A stretch of 64,000 bases of DNA from Actinernus sp. WN-2022 (GCA_030867875.1 JAOWCC010001601.1:310001-374000), one strand, 5' to 3'. Shown: positions 50,192 to 60,112, counted from the first letter of the stretch. Numbers and translations are program-made. The notes: generated from the letters alone by a model not told the origin.

Positions 50192-51298
50192 ATGTTAAAA
50201 AAAGTTGTCAAATCCCACTTCCCGAAAGGAGAAAATACAAGAGAAAATACCTGTTCAAGAGACCAAAATTGCAGCTCTCCAGGCGGAGTTACAGCTCTCA
50301 ATAAGAGTCTAAACGATCATAAAATCCAGGAGAAATTTATTGAGATTGATACCTGCAGCCATGAAATATTAGAGCAATATACTCGTCCGACGAATGTCCG
50401 AATATTTCAAGGGCACCCAACGAGTACTTTTTGAAATTCGTTTGTAACCAGTTGTCTGCAGCTTATATAGCCATTTTAAGGCGCCTACTAAGTCTTTTGA
50501 CGTATTCTAGAAAGCTATTAGCTGTTCGGATTTTCTAGGTGGAAATCGCGTCTACCGAAAATACTATGGCAAAATATTCCCGGCCTACGAATTTGTTAGT
50601 AGTCTAGAACGTAACGAGAATTTTCTAGCCCGAGTAACTTCATGTTGCAAAGTTTTGTGGAGGTACAATTTTTTTAGGGATTCTTTTTTCCTGTTCCGAC
50701 TCTATTGATCAGACGAATTGGGACGTACGAATATTTTAGGGAAAACCTTTTAGTCTCCCTTTTCTTCTATAATTTTCTAGAGATTGAAAACAAATTTTCT
50801 AGCCAGTATTTCAGAAAACAATTTTCTAGGGACAATTTTTTCAAATCCGAAAGTTTTAGGCTAACTTACTCTCCCGAACAGCTTTTTAACCGAAAACTTC
50901 GTTGGGTGCCCTTGATATTTGGCATCCCCAAAGCACAAAACTCGACTTCTGAATACAGAGACGAGCTGGCCCTCGAGTTTTTCCAAGAGGAACTTGGGGT
51001 CGAGCTTTCCCACGAAGATATCAGTAGATCACATCGGATAGGATCTAAGAAACCACCTGGCGTCGATCAGAACCCACGGCCTCAGTTATCGTTCTCAACA
51101 AGCGACCGTTCTCGATCCAAGAGAACTTAACCATGGCGCGACGCTCTATACTAAAACACCTGCGCACGAATGAGGACAAGGTCGACAAAGTCTGGACGAT
51201 TGACGGAGTAATATTCTTCCGCCCCAAAGTCAATACATCCAGGATTGAGTCCTGCATCTCACTAAAGGTTTGCTGTGATATCCTAAGCAAATACTGAA
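50192..51298 (+). pseudogene. LINE ORF1 protein, split by a MITE
   Basis: The part before 50408 reads LNDHKIQEKFIEID then LEQYTRPTNVRIF. The part after 50914 resumes IFGIPKAQNS, then LALEFFQEELGVEL and DISRSHRIG. In LINE ORF1 proteins these belong together: a coiled coil, then the RNA-recognition-like motif with LEQYxRRxNxRIFGIP, then SHRxG. A frameshift near 51075-51100 leads to VIVLNKRPFSIQENLTMARR and VWTIDGVIFFR, the C-terminal domain, ending TGA at 51296-51298. A coiled-coil stretch (ETKIAALQAELQ) before 50310 lies in another frame. The protein would bind LINE RNA. The copy is dead because of the insertion and frameshifts. ORF2 begins about 120 bp downstream. Confidence 0.8.
50408..50914. 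mobile_element. 507-bp MITE inside the LINE ORF1
   Basis: The element starts CAAGGGCACCCAACGA and ends with the exact reverse complement of these 16 bases. ATATTT flanks both sides (50402-50407 and 50915-50920). Removing the element and one ATATTT rejoins the LINE ORF1 frame at its conserved RIFGIP motif, which confirms the ends. The interior has no transposase but repeats TTTTCTAG several times (about 50533, 50622, 50770, 50797 and 50825). The 6-bp duplication and CAAGGG termini do not let me name the superfamily with confidence. Frames through it, such as one from 50705, are accidental. Confidence 0.87.
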
Positions 51299-51419
51299 CA
51301 GTTATTGTTGAATTATCACTGAACTACATTGTATAGAATGACTTTTTCACAATGTTTTTAACCTATTAAGTGATATCACTAGTATTCACTTCTTAATCTA
51401 TTTATATCTATCTACCTGT

Positions 51420-51890
51420 ATGCCTATTAAATATCCCTGTGCTATTTGTAAATTATCTGTACATAACAATCATAAAGCTATTTTTTGTGACATTTGTTTA
51501 CACTGGGCCCATGTGAAATGTACTAAACTTTCACCTTCTGACTTTTTGACACTCTCAACCTCAAATAAAGTCTGGTATTGCCCAACCTGTCTTTCAGAAA
51601 TACTCCAATTCAACCATTTCGAGGATGATGCTGACTTTTACTTTGCTCTATTTGATTTGCAGTCAATTTTTTTTCTCATTTCTTCTCTCAAGGATAAATA
51701 TTTTATTTAACCCTTTCATTGAAGACCCTGACACTAATCAGCTACTTTATAATACTGATCTTGACCCTGATATCAAAATGCTCTCTTCTACATACAATAT
51801 ACTCCAAATGTGCCTGTTTAACTAATAAATAGTTTAATAATATCTTCTCTGAATCCCTCAATACCTTTTCCACATTCCACATACACATTA
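51420..51890 (+). pseudogene. LINE ORF2 N-terminus: PHD finger and start of endonuclease
   Basis: From ATG 51420 the frame encodes a C4HC3 PHD-type zinc finger: Cys7, Cys10, Cys23, Cys26, His31, Cys34, Cys54 and Cys57. Then comes a linker with FNHFEDDADFYF. After frameshifts near 51660 and 51800, ESLNTFSTFHIHIR follows at about 51845-51888. A PHD finger followed by FHxNIRSL, the first strand of the apurinic-like endonuclease, is the N-terminal arrangement of many cnidarian CR1/L2-like LINEs. Homology stops there, so the endonuclease and reverse transcriptase are missing. It is probably the same element as the ORF1 at 50192-51298. Confidence 0.75.
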
Positions 51891-52886
51891 GACACCCATT
51901 CCACGCTAATCGGGGCCAATAGGATATCGAAAATGGCCAACATGTGTTGTAGTTCTTTTGAAAGATAATTATTTTCCGCAATGGAGGCAGATATCAAATG
52001 TTCAGAATACGATTTTTTTATGTAATCTTTAAATGCTGGAATGTTATAAAACTTTAACCGAGATCTGTTGTACAAAGCATTAAATATTTTGAAAAATATG
52101 GGAAAATGGGCAAAAAAAATCCAGCGTATTCATTTTTACTAACAGGACACTTTCTTCTGCACTCCGATGAGGTAAAACATACAGCAATCATAATCGATCC
52201 AACCCTTAAACTCCACCCTAAAAGAAAAGTATCGTCATTATTTTTAGTTTTCTCGTTAGCCATCAGATTAAAAAACATTGTTTGTCTCTCTCTCACGTTC
52301 TTGGTTTTACTCTGCAAGAGTTTCGAATTCAAAGGCACAGATTGTATGCAATTGTCGATCAAATTCTAGGGACATGCCTTAGTTTTCACATAGACGTAAC
52401 CAATTGCTCACTGATAGATGCATAGTACAAGAAATCTGCCGTGTCGTGGGTATCACAAAAAGTAACGGAGGTTACAGCCAGACAGGTATATTCAATAAAG
52501 ACGTCTAAGAATAAACCGATAGTTACCATTCACATTATAATGTTAGTTTAATGCTCTCGTTGTCGAATTGCTTCATTTAAAATATATAATTGATGCAATA
52601 TTGAAATTAACAGCCAGCAAAATATTTCAAAATCACACGTTATCAGAGGAAATCATCGACTTTGACGAGAATCATGAAAATATCAAACAGACTAAGACTG
52701 TAACAGTAAATGGGGGAAGCTATTACATTGAATTGGTGATAAAAAGTTAGATTTCAATAATGTGCTTTGTATTCCAGTATAAATCGAAGTTATGATCTAG
52801 GTAACGGAGGTTACACTATTTCTACTACATTGTCTCGGTTGATAATAGATACAAAAACAGTCGCCAGAATAGTACTTTTGAGACTA
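51891..52886. other. Stretch without a recognised gene
   Basis: Two minus-strand open frames (52054-52362, 102 codons, and 51818-52075, 85 codons) overlap in different frames and match nothing I know. A + strand frame 52568-52750 (60 codons, acidic in the middle) is also unrecognised. None has supporting splice or polyA context. The 14-bp near-palindrome GTAACGGAGGTTAC occurs twice in direct orientation, at 52462-52475 and 52801-52814. Confidence 0.5.
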
Positions 52887-53223
52887 CTAAGAGACTAAAC
52901 TGCGTAAATGGAACAGCTGCTGGACTATATCTGCTGTTTCCTGTGGATGCCTAGCATCCTCTGGCTTCTTCCACGTCAGTGGTTCTGGTGGCTGGATAAC
53001 GGCGAGGATATCCTTGTTCGGGACCCACAAGATGTCGGCTTGTCTTGGCCACTTGAAAGAGTTTTGATCTTTTTCCGAGGCTGAGGCCTGTAGGAAGGTT
53101 ACGTTGACAGTGTGGTCTTCATTATCTACTTCCAGAACCTTGCATAACCTTGTACCGCCTCCCGGTTAGCTCAGTTGTTAAGCTCCGGTCTGTTGAGCGG
53201 GAGGTCGCGGGTTCAAACCCCGG

Positions 53224-53262
<39 letters not shown>

Positions 53263-53730
53263 GGTGCTGCCTTTGTGAAACAACTGCAAATGGTTAGACC
53301 TTCACGTCTTCTCGGATAAGGACGTAAAATCGTAGGACTCCCGTCGGCCTCAAGTTTATCAGTCTCATCAGACTGTCACGAGTTACCGACGTTAAATAAA
53401 GTTGCTTTACTTTACTTTACTTTTGCCAATGTACTAGACTTTATCGTATATGGCTACCACCCAGTCATCAACGTTAGCCTTTACTGTATCTGCTGTGGCC
53501 ACAGAGAGTAGCTTCAGTAGATGTTTTCTCCACCCGCATGCTGAGTCTGCATGGAACTTCCAGTCGGCGAAGCAGTTAGAGCAGAAGCAAGACGTTTCTC
53601 TGAACAAGATGGCACCTGGGTGGCCACCAGGACAAACGGCATGCAGCTTCATCGTGCCTGGTAGTGCGAGAAGGTCACCAAAGGCTTTGATGTTAAGCTT
53701 GGATTTAGCGCAGTCTTCTGCGGAAACGTA
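52887..53730 (-). pseudogene. Unrecognised cnidarian-type gene remnant, split by a SINE
   Basis: On the minus strand an exon-like frame begins at 53730 after an AG acceptor. It reads ALPGTMKLHAVCPGGHPGA, then SCFCSNCFADW, then VDDWVVAIYDKV, and meets TAG at 53434-53436. Beyond the SINE (53157-53425) the text continues KVLEVDNEDHTVNVTFLQAS, then FKWPRQADILWVPNKDILAV and IQPPEPLTW, ending TAG at 52887-52889. The order PGTxKLH, Cys-rich segment, DDWVVxxYD, VEVTFLQ, FKWPxxxDxxWV, PP is one I associate with uncharacterised, often transposon-linked proteins in cnidarian genomes. The second part has no ATG, so frame prediction alone misses it. A TAG and the SINE break the frame at the same place. 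Function unknown. Confidence 0.65.
53157..53425 (+). mobile_element. tRNA-derived SINE
   Basis: The 5' part looks like a tRNA with internal RNA polymerase III promoter boxes: A box TTAGCTCAGTTG at 53166-53177 and B box GGTTCAAACCCC at 53210-53221. About 170 bp of unrelated body follows, then AAATAAAGTTGC and a TTTAC microsatellite tail at 53406-53424. Acceptor-stem pairing is poor, and a body plus tail follows, so it is a SINE rather than a working tRNA gene. It sits between two halves of a coding remnant. The flanks share an imperfect, mutated duplication (TACATTGGCAA against TACAAGGTTATGCAA, minus strand). Confidence 0.85.
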
Positions 53731-53924
53731 CTTTTAAGTGATGGAGCTAGCTAGAAGTATGACAAATAAAAAATCATACCTTTAGAAGAGCTCAACAAGC
53801 TGTTTTGGAAGATTTTTCATTCAGGTCCGGCTTCGGCAAAAAAAGATGGCAACGACCACGTCGAGTCCTGTATCTCTCATTGTAAAATTCATTAATAATT
53901 CATAAGGGTGCTAATCAATCCAAG

Positions 53925-54490
53925 ATGCTTGGGTTACTTTCAAGAATATATACACTCTGGAAGACAATAGACAAGCACGCGCCACTGTCAACGAAATGCG
54001 TTCGCGTCAAGTACTACACTTCCTTGGCTCACTGCCGATCAAATCAGATCCCTAATGAATCAGCAGATTCTTGTATCACGCTATATAACACCATGGTCCT
54101 GCCCTTATTCGATTACTCCTCATCCGAATGAGATGGCTGTAGGTAGGGTAATAAAGAATATCATAATAATACTTATATAAACTACAGAAATGCGCTGTAG
54201 GAATAATTGAAGCTCGTAAAGCCGCTTATTCTGATCTGCACTGATTACACCCTGAGTTAGCCTTGCTGCCAAATGAATCTCGTATCAGAAATGCTATTAG
54301 TATTTAAATGTTTAAATGACCAAGCGCCTGCCTATCTCTTAAGAAATTTTAAACATTCCCGTGACTTTCACACAGTACAACACTAGAAACAAGGATCTGC
54401 TTCGTTTGCCAATAGCGAAGTCTAAGAAAAATGTATAACTTAAACAAATTTAAACTGGCACTAAAGAACTTTTATACTCGTAACTAGAAC
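53925..54490 (+). pseudogene. LINE fragment: linker and RT C-terminus
   Basis: Reading + strand frames gives TIDKHAPLSTKCVRVK, found between endonuclease and RT in CR1/L2-like LINEs, at about 53955. Then comes LYNTMVLPLFDYSSSE at about 54080-54130 and FKCLNDQAPAYLLRNFKHSR at about 54305-54365, both from the RT C-terminal end. The RT catalytic core between them is missing, so this is an internally deleted, stop-ridden copy. Family known from motif order; exact clade not determined. Confidence 0.7.
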
Positions 54491-54526
54491 TACTCTACTT
54501 TTTTGTATAATTTGCACATATTTTGT

Positions 54527-54589
54527 AATTCATATCCTTATCCCACTCTAGTACTGACAAATTCAGGGACACGAAGTCTCAGGGAAAAC
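54527..54589 (+). repeat. Outer inverted copy, left of the DIRS element
   Basis: AATTCATATCC through CACTCTAGTACTGACAAATTC to GTCTCAGGGAAAAC recurs in reverse complement at 59632-59694 with a few changes. The pair flanks the DIRS element but lies outside its own terminal repeats. Confidence 0.8.
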
Positions 54590-54666
54590 CTCGCTAACTA
54601 TTTAATTCTATCTCATAAACCGTAACCAGCGGTCTGACATGAAGAATGAACAAAGCCTACCGGGAG

Positions 54667-54674
54667 TGACGTCA
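54667..54674. promoter_or_regulatory. CRE-type palindrome in the left DIRS terminal repeat
   Basis: TGACGTCA is the consensus binding site of CREB/ATF factors. It is repeated at 59429-59436 in the right terminal repeat. It may be part of the element's promoter; this is inference from the motif only. Confidence 0.4.
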
Positions 54675-54999
54675 CAATCATTGAACCAAAACCAACCGAA
54701 GGGAGTTGACGTGATTTTGGAGTACTCAAGATTTCGTCGAATACATCCATATTTTCAGCCCTTTTTGGTTACTTTAAGGTAAGTTTATCGTCTTTTTTAG
54801 CTGGTAAGAATACTCAGTGAAGGTGAAGTGAGCTCTGTACGAGTCACATTTGATTTATTCACCTAGAATGGCCTTGCACAGGCATTCAATAACAAGCACA
54901 TGGCGTCCGCCATTTTGAAATAATATAATTTGCACGCTACGTTTGCAATCATTTTCTTTCGAAACTCTTTTTGAATCTATCTTTATGCGTTTATAGGCC

Positions 55000-56069
55000 A
55001 TGTTAGAGGCCAGTGACTCCAGCGAGGGCACTTAAAGGCCTACGGATCAGCCTGAGAGCGGTCCTTCACGAACGAATATACTCGATCAGAGTTCGGTGAA
55101 TCAAGCTATTTTAGCGGGCCTAGAACGTCTGAGTGACAGCTTTGCTAAGATTATAGCCATGACTATCAAGAAGTCGAATGCACCGAGGAGAGCATTTGTG
55201 ACGATACTCCAGATGTAGATATACAGACAGACCTTGATAAGATCACCAACCCTGTTGTTGGCTCGACTGACCCAACACCTACTGACAACAACAATGAATC
55301 AAATGTAGTGGATTATAGTAGCCAGCTGGACCTTGATAGCGATGTTAAGGGACCAAAGATTAATGAAAAGGTGGCTGATGTTGTGAACAAGTTGTGCTTA
55401 CAACGAATTAGTCAAGAACAAAGTAAGACTATTATGAAACGCCATAACACGCCATAGAATATTAAAGTACGCTTGCCTAAGTGTGAGCAGAGTATCTGGA
55501 ATGAGATTCCAGGTAAGACACGAATAAATGATATAAAGTTCCAGTCGACACAAGCCATGCTGTTATCATCTATTAACTGTCAACTGAAGGTGGCAGAGTC
55601 ACTGCTTAAAACTAAAGCTAGCAAAGAGGTATTAACTACATGCCTAGATGGTATAACATTGGCTATGTCTACTAACTACCAATTGAACCAAAGACGAAGG
55701 GATGCTATGAGGCCTCAGTTTAAGAATGAGTTTGATAAAGGCTTGTGCAGTTCCAATAATCCTGCAGATGAATTTATATTTTGAGGTGACACTGCCAAAA
55801 GGGTGAACGAGATAGCAGAGCTGACTAAGAATAAAGTCTGCAAGAATCAGTCCTCGTCTCGAGGAAGAGGACAAAGATTTTCACCATATTCGTCTAGAGG
55901 TTTCAGAGGTGGTTCTATGAGAGGCAGAGGCTTTTGTGGCCATGGCAGTCAGTGGGGCTCTCGAGGTTATTCTGGTTATCAACAACACCAGTCTTTTCAG
56001 TATGTGCCCCAGTCAGACAAGAAGTCAGGCTCAAAGTTTACCCGCAATTGGGTATGTAAGTCCAGATAA
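55000..56069 (+). pseudogene. DIRS gag-like protein, disrupted
   Basis: ATG at 55000 opens MLEASDSSEGT and hits TAA at codon 12. The frame continues with NQAILAGLERLSDSFAKI, shifts near 55165, then reads through an acidic linker to VRLPKCEQSIWNEIPGKTR. A TGA at 55782-55784 interrupts the same frame before KRVNEIAELTKNKVC. The C-terminus is rich in Arg-Gly repeats (SRGRGQRF, GSMRGRGF), a feature of nucleic-acid-binding gag ends. It would package element RNA. Three disruptions make it non-functional as written. Confidence 0.75.
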
Positions 56070-57990
56070 AGAAATCAAAACTTTAATTACCAACCAACCA
56101 CCTTTTGTGGCTGGACAGACTGTGAACTGTTTTTCTGAATGGCAAAACATCACTTCAGACCCAGAAATTTTAGACTATGTGAAGCATTGTCACATAGAGT
56201 TTATTGATAATCCCTGCAAATATAGTGTTAATGGGCAGAGTTTCTTAAATGCACAGCAGCATCTCATTATAGACGCAGCAATTGAGCAATTATTGCAGCT
56301 CGGGGCTATAGGAAGGTCAGTGCATGAGTTAGATGAATGTTTATCTCCGATCTTTGTTGTACCCAAACCAGATGGCTCACACAGGTTGATTTTAAACTTC
56401 AAGAATTGTAATGAAGCTGTCGTTTTTAGACATTTTAAGATGGACACTTTGTATACAGTCATAAATTTGATCACTTCGGGTGCATGTATATGGCCTCCTT
56501 AGACCTTAAGCATGCTTATTACACCATTCCTGTTGCTGTAGAGCATAGAACGTTTTTAAAATTATTTTGGAATTGACAGCTGTATGAGTTTAGGGCATTG
56601 CCTATGGGTTTGCCCAGTTCCCTAGGATTTTTACTATGGTCATGAAGCCACCCCTGCATTAGCTACACTTAGACAGAAGGGGTACACTAATAGTAGGAAT
56701 CTAGATGATTTTTACTTGCAAGGGGGTGATTTTCAGGAATGCTTCAACAATAGAAAGGAAACAGTAAAGCTTTTTCTGAGGTTGGGGTTTACTTTGCACC
56801 CAGACAAATGTGTCTTGACACCTACAAAGGATTTACCGTTTTTAGGCTTTATTTTGAATACAAGTTTGATGACAGTAAAACTATCTCAACAAAAGAAAGA
56901 GAAGTTGAGATCGCTTTGCTTACAGGTTTTGAATGGAGAAGTTTTTACAATTAGATTCATAGCTCAGCTTATTGGAAAGATTGTGTCATCTCTGCCTGGA
57001 GTTGAATTTGGCAGGCTGCATTATCGTGATATTGAACGTGACAAAATTAGGGCGCTGGCTCATAATGGTGGTGATTATGATGGACATTTACATCTATCTG
57101 AGTTAGCTAAAGAGGAGCTACGTTGGTGGCTTGAAAGTGTGATGCATGCCTATCACAGAATTGGTCATGCAACAATTGCTTATGTTTTTCAGACTGATGC
57201 CAGCGACAGTGGCTGGGGCATTACCTGTACAACTGATGGTTCTCTACAGTCTCAGGGTATATGGTCTCGGGTGCAAGAATCCCCCTGCATATTAATGGCA
57301 GAGAACTCTATGTAGTATTTATTTGTTTGACTACCTTTTTGCAACAATATGGTTGGGATCCATCTAAAATTTGAACTAGACAATATGACAGCTGTTACCT
57401 ACATTAATCATATGGGGGGTAGCAAGTCAATAGCCTGTGACACAGTGGCAAAGAAGATTTGGAATTGGTGTATTCCAAGGAACATATGGTTAAGTGCCTC
57501 TCATATCCCAGGCTCCACCAATGTAGTTGCGGACTCCTTGTCTAGAAAGCACCATTCTGATCATGAATGGATGCTGAATCAGGAGTTGTTTCAGAAGCTA
57601 TATAATCTATTCCCCAGCTTTAGCATTGATCTTTTTGCAACAATGCTCAATACACAGTTGCCAAGGTATGCATCGTGGAGATCTGATCCACATGCTGCCT
57701 TTGTTGATGCATTTAGTGTGCCATGGAGCAATGAATACTTTTATGCATTCCCACCTTTCAGCTTAATTCACAAATGCTTGGACAAGATAGAGGCCGAGTA
57801 AGCGGATAGTGTTCTGGTTGTCCCAGCTTGGGCCACCCAGACATGGTACACACGAATTCTACAGATGTTAGCTCAGCAGCCCAAACTCATGGTGTGGACT
57901 CGAGAAATCGAGCTTCTGACACATCCGTCAGGCAGAAAAATCCACAGCATGCAGGGCAAACTCAAGTTGATGGCATGTCCTTTATCAGGG
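56047..57990 (+). pseudogene. DIRS reverse transcriptase, RNase H and methyltransferase-like region
   Basis: RT begins with LLQLGAIGRSVHE, LSPIFVVPKPDGSHRLILNF and, after a frame change near 56490, MASLDLKHAYYTIPV. A TGA at about 56573 and further shifts near 56610 and 56660 follow. The catalytic box reads RNLDDFYLQG (Leu before DD, where DIRS relatives I know have Ile). RNase H starts at VFQTDASDSGWGITC near 57185. After a TAG at 57313-57315, ELDNMTAVTYINHMGG and GSTNVVADSLSR continue. The methyltransferase-like part has FSIDLFATMLNTQLPRYASW and then AWATQTWYTRILQML after a TAA at 57799. Inactive as it stands. The recombinase frame overlaps its end. Confidence 0.85.
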
Positions 57991-58907
57991 GACATTATCA
58001 AGAGAGGGGTTTTTCTGAGCACGTTACCAGTGTACTCCTCGACTCATGGAGACCTGCTACACAAAAACAATATGCAGTTTATCTTAAGAAATGGTCTTTA
58101 TTCTGTAGTGAAAGGAAAATTGCTCCATATTCCCCAGATTTGACAGATGTGTTAGAATTTTTGTATACACAGCTTCATTTATCCTATTCTGCTATGAACA
58201 CTGCCAGGTCAGCTTTGTCATGTATTATTTCAGTCGACAGAACACCAGTAGGCCAACATCCAGTCATTTGTCGTTTCTTGAAAGGTGCCTTTGAGAGAAA
58301 GCCACCATCTCATAAGTATTATGGCATTTGGGACGTCCAGCAAGTGCTGCAGTTTTTGAAGACTATGAGTCCTAACAGATCTTTGACTCTGAAGGAAATT
58401 ACCTTGAAATTAGCTATGTTATTGGCCTTGGTCAGCATTCAAAGAAAGCAGACCTTACTACACCTTAATATTAACCAGGAATATTTGAAGAAATCTCAGG
58501 ATGAGTTTGTGTTTATCCTCAGTAAACATGTAAAGCAAAGTAGACCTAATTACCCAGTTCCACCTGTGATTATTTCCAGGTACAGTGTGGATGCTGACAT
58601 ATGCCCATATGTTTCTTTAGAGGATTATATTGAGCGGACAAAGAGTTTACGACATGTGGATGTGCTGTTCATTTCTACGATAAAGCCTCACCAGGCTATC
58701 GGCACTCAAACGTTAGCTCGATGGATTAGGACAGTACTACAGATGTCTGGTATCGACATTAATCTTTTTAAGCCACATTCTATGAGGCATGCTGCATCAA
58801 CAGCTGCTTATCAAGCTGCCATTCCAATGGATGAGATTCTTAAGAAGGCAGGTTGGAGCAATGCTAATACCTTTAAGAGGTTCTATTACAAACACGTGAT
58901 CAGTTAG
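57843..58907 (+). CDS. DIRS tyrosine recombinase, intact frame
   Basis: The first ATG of the open frame is at 57843; the frame itself is open from 57828 (359 codons). The catalytic set is present, numbering from 57828: Arg206 in VSIQRKQ, His317-x-x-Arg320 in PHSMRHAA, Trp343 in AGWSNANTF, and Tyr353 or Tyr354 in RFYYKH. The N-terminal part, with SWRPATQKQYAVYLKKW, is the core-binding region of phage-integrase-like recombinases. The enzyme would join circular DIRS DNA to the chromosome. It overlaps the preceding RT/methyltransferase-like frame, a normal DIRS arrangement. It is the only element gene here without a stop or shift, so it may still make protein if transcribed. Confidence 0.9.
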   Translation: MVHTNSTDVSSAAQTHGVDSRNRASDTSVRQKNPQHAGQTQVDGMSFIRGHYQERGFSEHVTSVLLDSWRPATQKQYAVYLKKWSLFCSERKIAPYSPDLTDVLEFLYTQLHLSYSAMNTARSALSCIISVDRTPVGQHPVICRFLKGAFERKPPSHKYYGIWDVQQVLQFLKTMSPNRSLTLKEITLKLAMLLALVSIQRKQTLLHLNINQEYLKKSQDEFVFILSKHVKQSRPNYPVPPVIISRYSVDADICPYVSLEDYIERTKSLRHVDVLFISTIKPHQAIGTQTLARWIRTVLQMSGIDINLFKPHSMRHAASTAAYQAAIPMDEILKKAGWSNANTFKRFYYKHVIS

Positions 58908-59190
58908 TTGGAACATTAGGTTATAATTTGATCAGGAGCTAGTTTGCTCAAATTATATTATAAGGGCCCATGCAGCTGTATTTGAAAAGGCATTACAGGT
59001 TTTGTTTCTTTTGAAAGTTATTTATGAAACATGTCTTTCATAATTTATCCACTAAAAACTTTATGTATTTAGACTAGGCTTTGGGTTATAAATATATTTG
59101 TAATTTTGTGGCATGCATGCATGACCAAGATTTTGGTTTGTTCGTTTATTATTTGGGAGGTAGTCATAGTGTCCTCACATGCTTTGAAGA
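58908..59190 (+). other. DIRS 3' untranslated stretch
   Basis: AT-rich, no frame of note, between the recombinase stop and the internal complementary region. Confidence 0.7.
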
Positions 59191-59314
59191 CTTCATGTCA
59201 GACCGCTGGTTACGGTTTATGAGATATAATTAATTAGTTAAACGAGACTTACCTGTAAGTTGAAGTTTGACTTCAATTCTATCTCATAAAGAGTAGTAAC
59301 CAAGGACTGACATG
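59191..59314. repeat. DIRS internal complementary region
   Basis: Positions 59191-59226 are the reverse complement of the left terminus (54605-54641). Positions 59227-59314 are the reverse complement of the right terminus (about 59462-59548). The two abut, as expected for the template that lets DIRS replicate its ends and circularise. Confidence 0.9.
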
Positions 59315-59420
59315 CCCACCTCCCCCTCCCTGTGTGGTCCTCAGTCACCTTGGTTACTAATATTCATTATATGAGATGTTTTTTCTATTGTGTTCCTCCA
59401 CTATGAGTAGGTTTTGAAGG

Positions 59421-59548
59421 AATGATTGTGACGTCACTACCGGTAGGCTTTGTTCATTCTTCATGTCAGTCCTTGGTTACTACTCTTTATGAGATAGAAT
59501 TGAAGTCAAACTTCAACTTACAGGTAAGTCTCGTTTAACTAATTAATT
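59421..59548 (-). repeat. Right DIRS inverted terminal repeat and extension
   Basis: 59421-59501 mirrors the left terminal repeat. 59502-59548 is the extra right-end sequence, found complementary in the internal region and containing a small palindrome (TTGAAGTCAAACTTCAA). Confidence 0.88.
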
Positions 59549-59631
59549 TTGAACCAACAATCGCCAAATGCGAAGATTATATTACAGGTGCATGCAAAAT
59601 AAGCACGAGAAAATTAGTGACCGGACCTTTT

Positions 59632-59694
59632 GTTTTCCCTGAGACTTCGTGTCCGTGAATTTGTCAGTACTAGAGTGGGACCGGGATATGAATT
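59632..59694 (-). repeat. Outer inverted copy, right of the DIRS element
   Basis: Reverse complement of 54527-54589 with few changes; includes GTTTTCCCTGAGACTTCGTG and GTCAGTACTAGAGTGGGA. Together the pair may be arms of an older element into which DIRS inserted. Confidence 0.8.
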
Positions 59695-60112
59695 TGTCGG
59701 GTCAACAATTCCGCTACACCTCCCAGTGGTAATCAATTATGCTCCTTGGCCCCAGGAACGACCGCGCCAACGCCACGGATTTGTGGAAATCGAATTTTAA
59801 ATGGCTGCTATGAGAAAGTTTAGCTGAGTTTGCTTGGGCTTCGCTTCGCGTGTAGCTGTGATGTTACCGTTTTATGTGGATATGGTGCCGAGAGCTTTCC
59901 GATCAAATGACTTTGAAAAGGTAGAAGACAAAATGTCTTAAACTCGAGATCTGGTTCTATTTACTTGATAGACATTTCGTTCGCAATTCACTTTTACTTC
60001 CGTTAGAGTCGCTCTATAATCTTCAGATATTATGAGGACTTTTGTCCTGACTTATCTAGGATCTTCGAGGCCTCGATGATAAATTGGCCATTATGTTCAA
60101 TCACTGGTATAA
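59695..60112. other. Stretch without a recognised gene
   Basis: No supported gene. A 26-codon frame from ATG near 59862 includes a possible GTAGAAG donor but nothing else supports it. Confidence 0.5.

Larger units (their letters stand above)
54604..59548 (+). mobile_element. DIRS-like tyrosine-recombinase retroelement, nearly full length
   Basis: The left inverted terminal repeat (54604-54682) and right one (59421-59501) are near-identical reverse complements, both with CTGACATGAAGAATGAAC and TGACGTCA. An internal complementary region at 59191-59314 holds, side by side, the complement of the left end (GACCGCTGGTTACGG) and of the right end (ATCTCATAAAGAGTAGTAAC). That arrangement is specific to DIRS elements, which integrate as circles by a tyrosine recombinase without target duplication. 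Internal order is gag-like, RT/RNase H/methyltransferase-like, then recombinase. Gag and RT carry stops and shifts; the recombinase is open. A possible 5' UTR intron runs from GTAAGT at 54779 to an AG at 54996, just before the gag ATG. Confidence 0.93.

Noticed and set aside
50705..51130. Single 141-codon gene
   Set aside because: The first part is MITE interior and the second is LINE ORF1; the frame joins two unrelated elements by chance.
51742..52369. Overlapping minus- and plus-strand frames as a membrane protein gene
   Set aside because: Some hydrophobic stretches, but frames conflict, there are no family motifs and no gene signals.
53157..53232. Functional tRNA gene
   Set aside because: A and B boxes are present, but the acceptor stem pairs poorly and a SINE body with TTTAC tail follows.
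57865..58143. Separate 92-codon gene
   Set aside because: It is the tail of the DIRS RT/methyltransferase-like frame after an in-frame stop, overlapping the recombinase.
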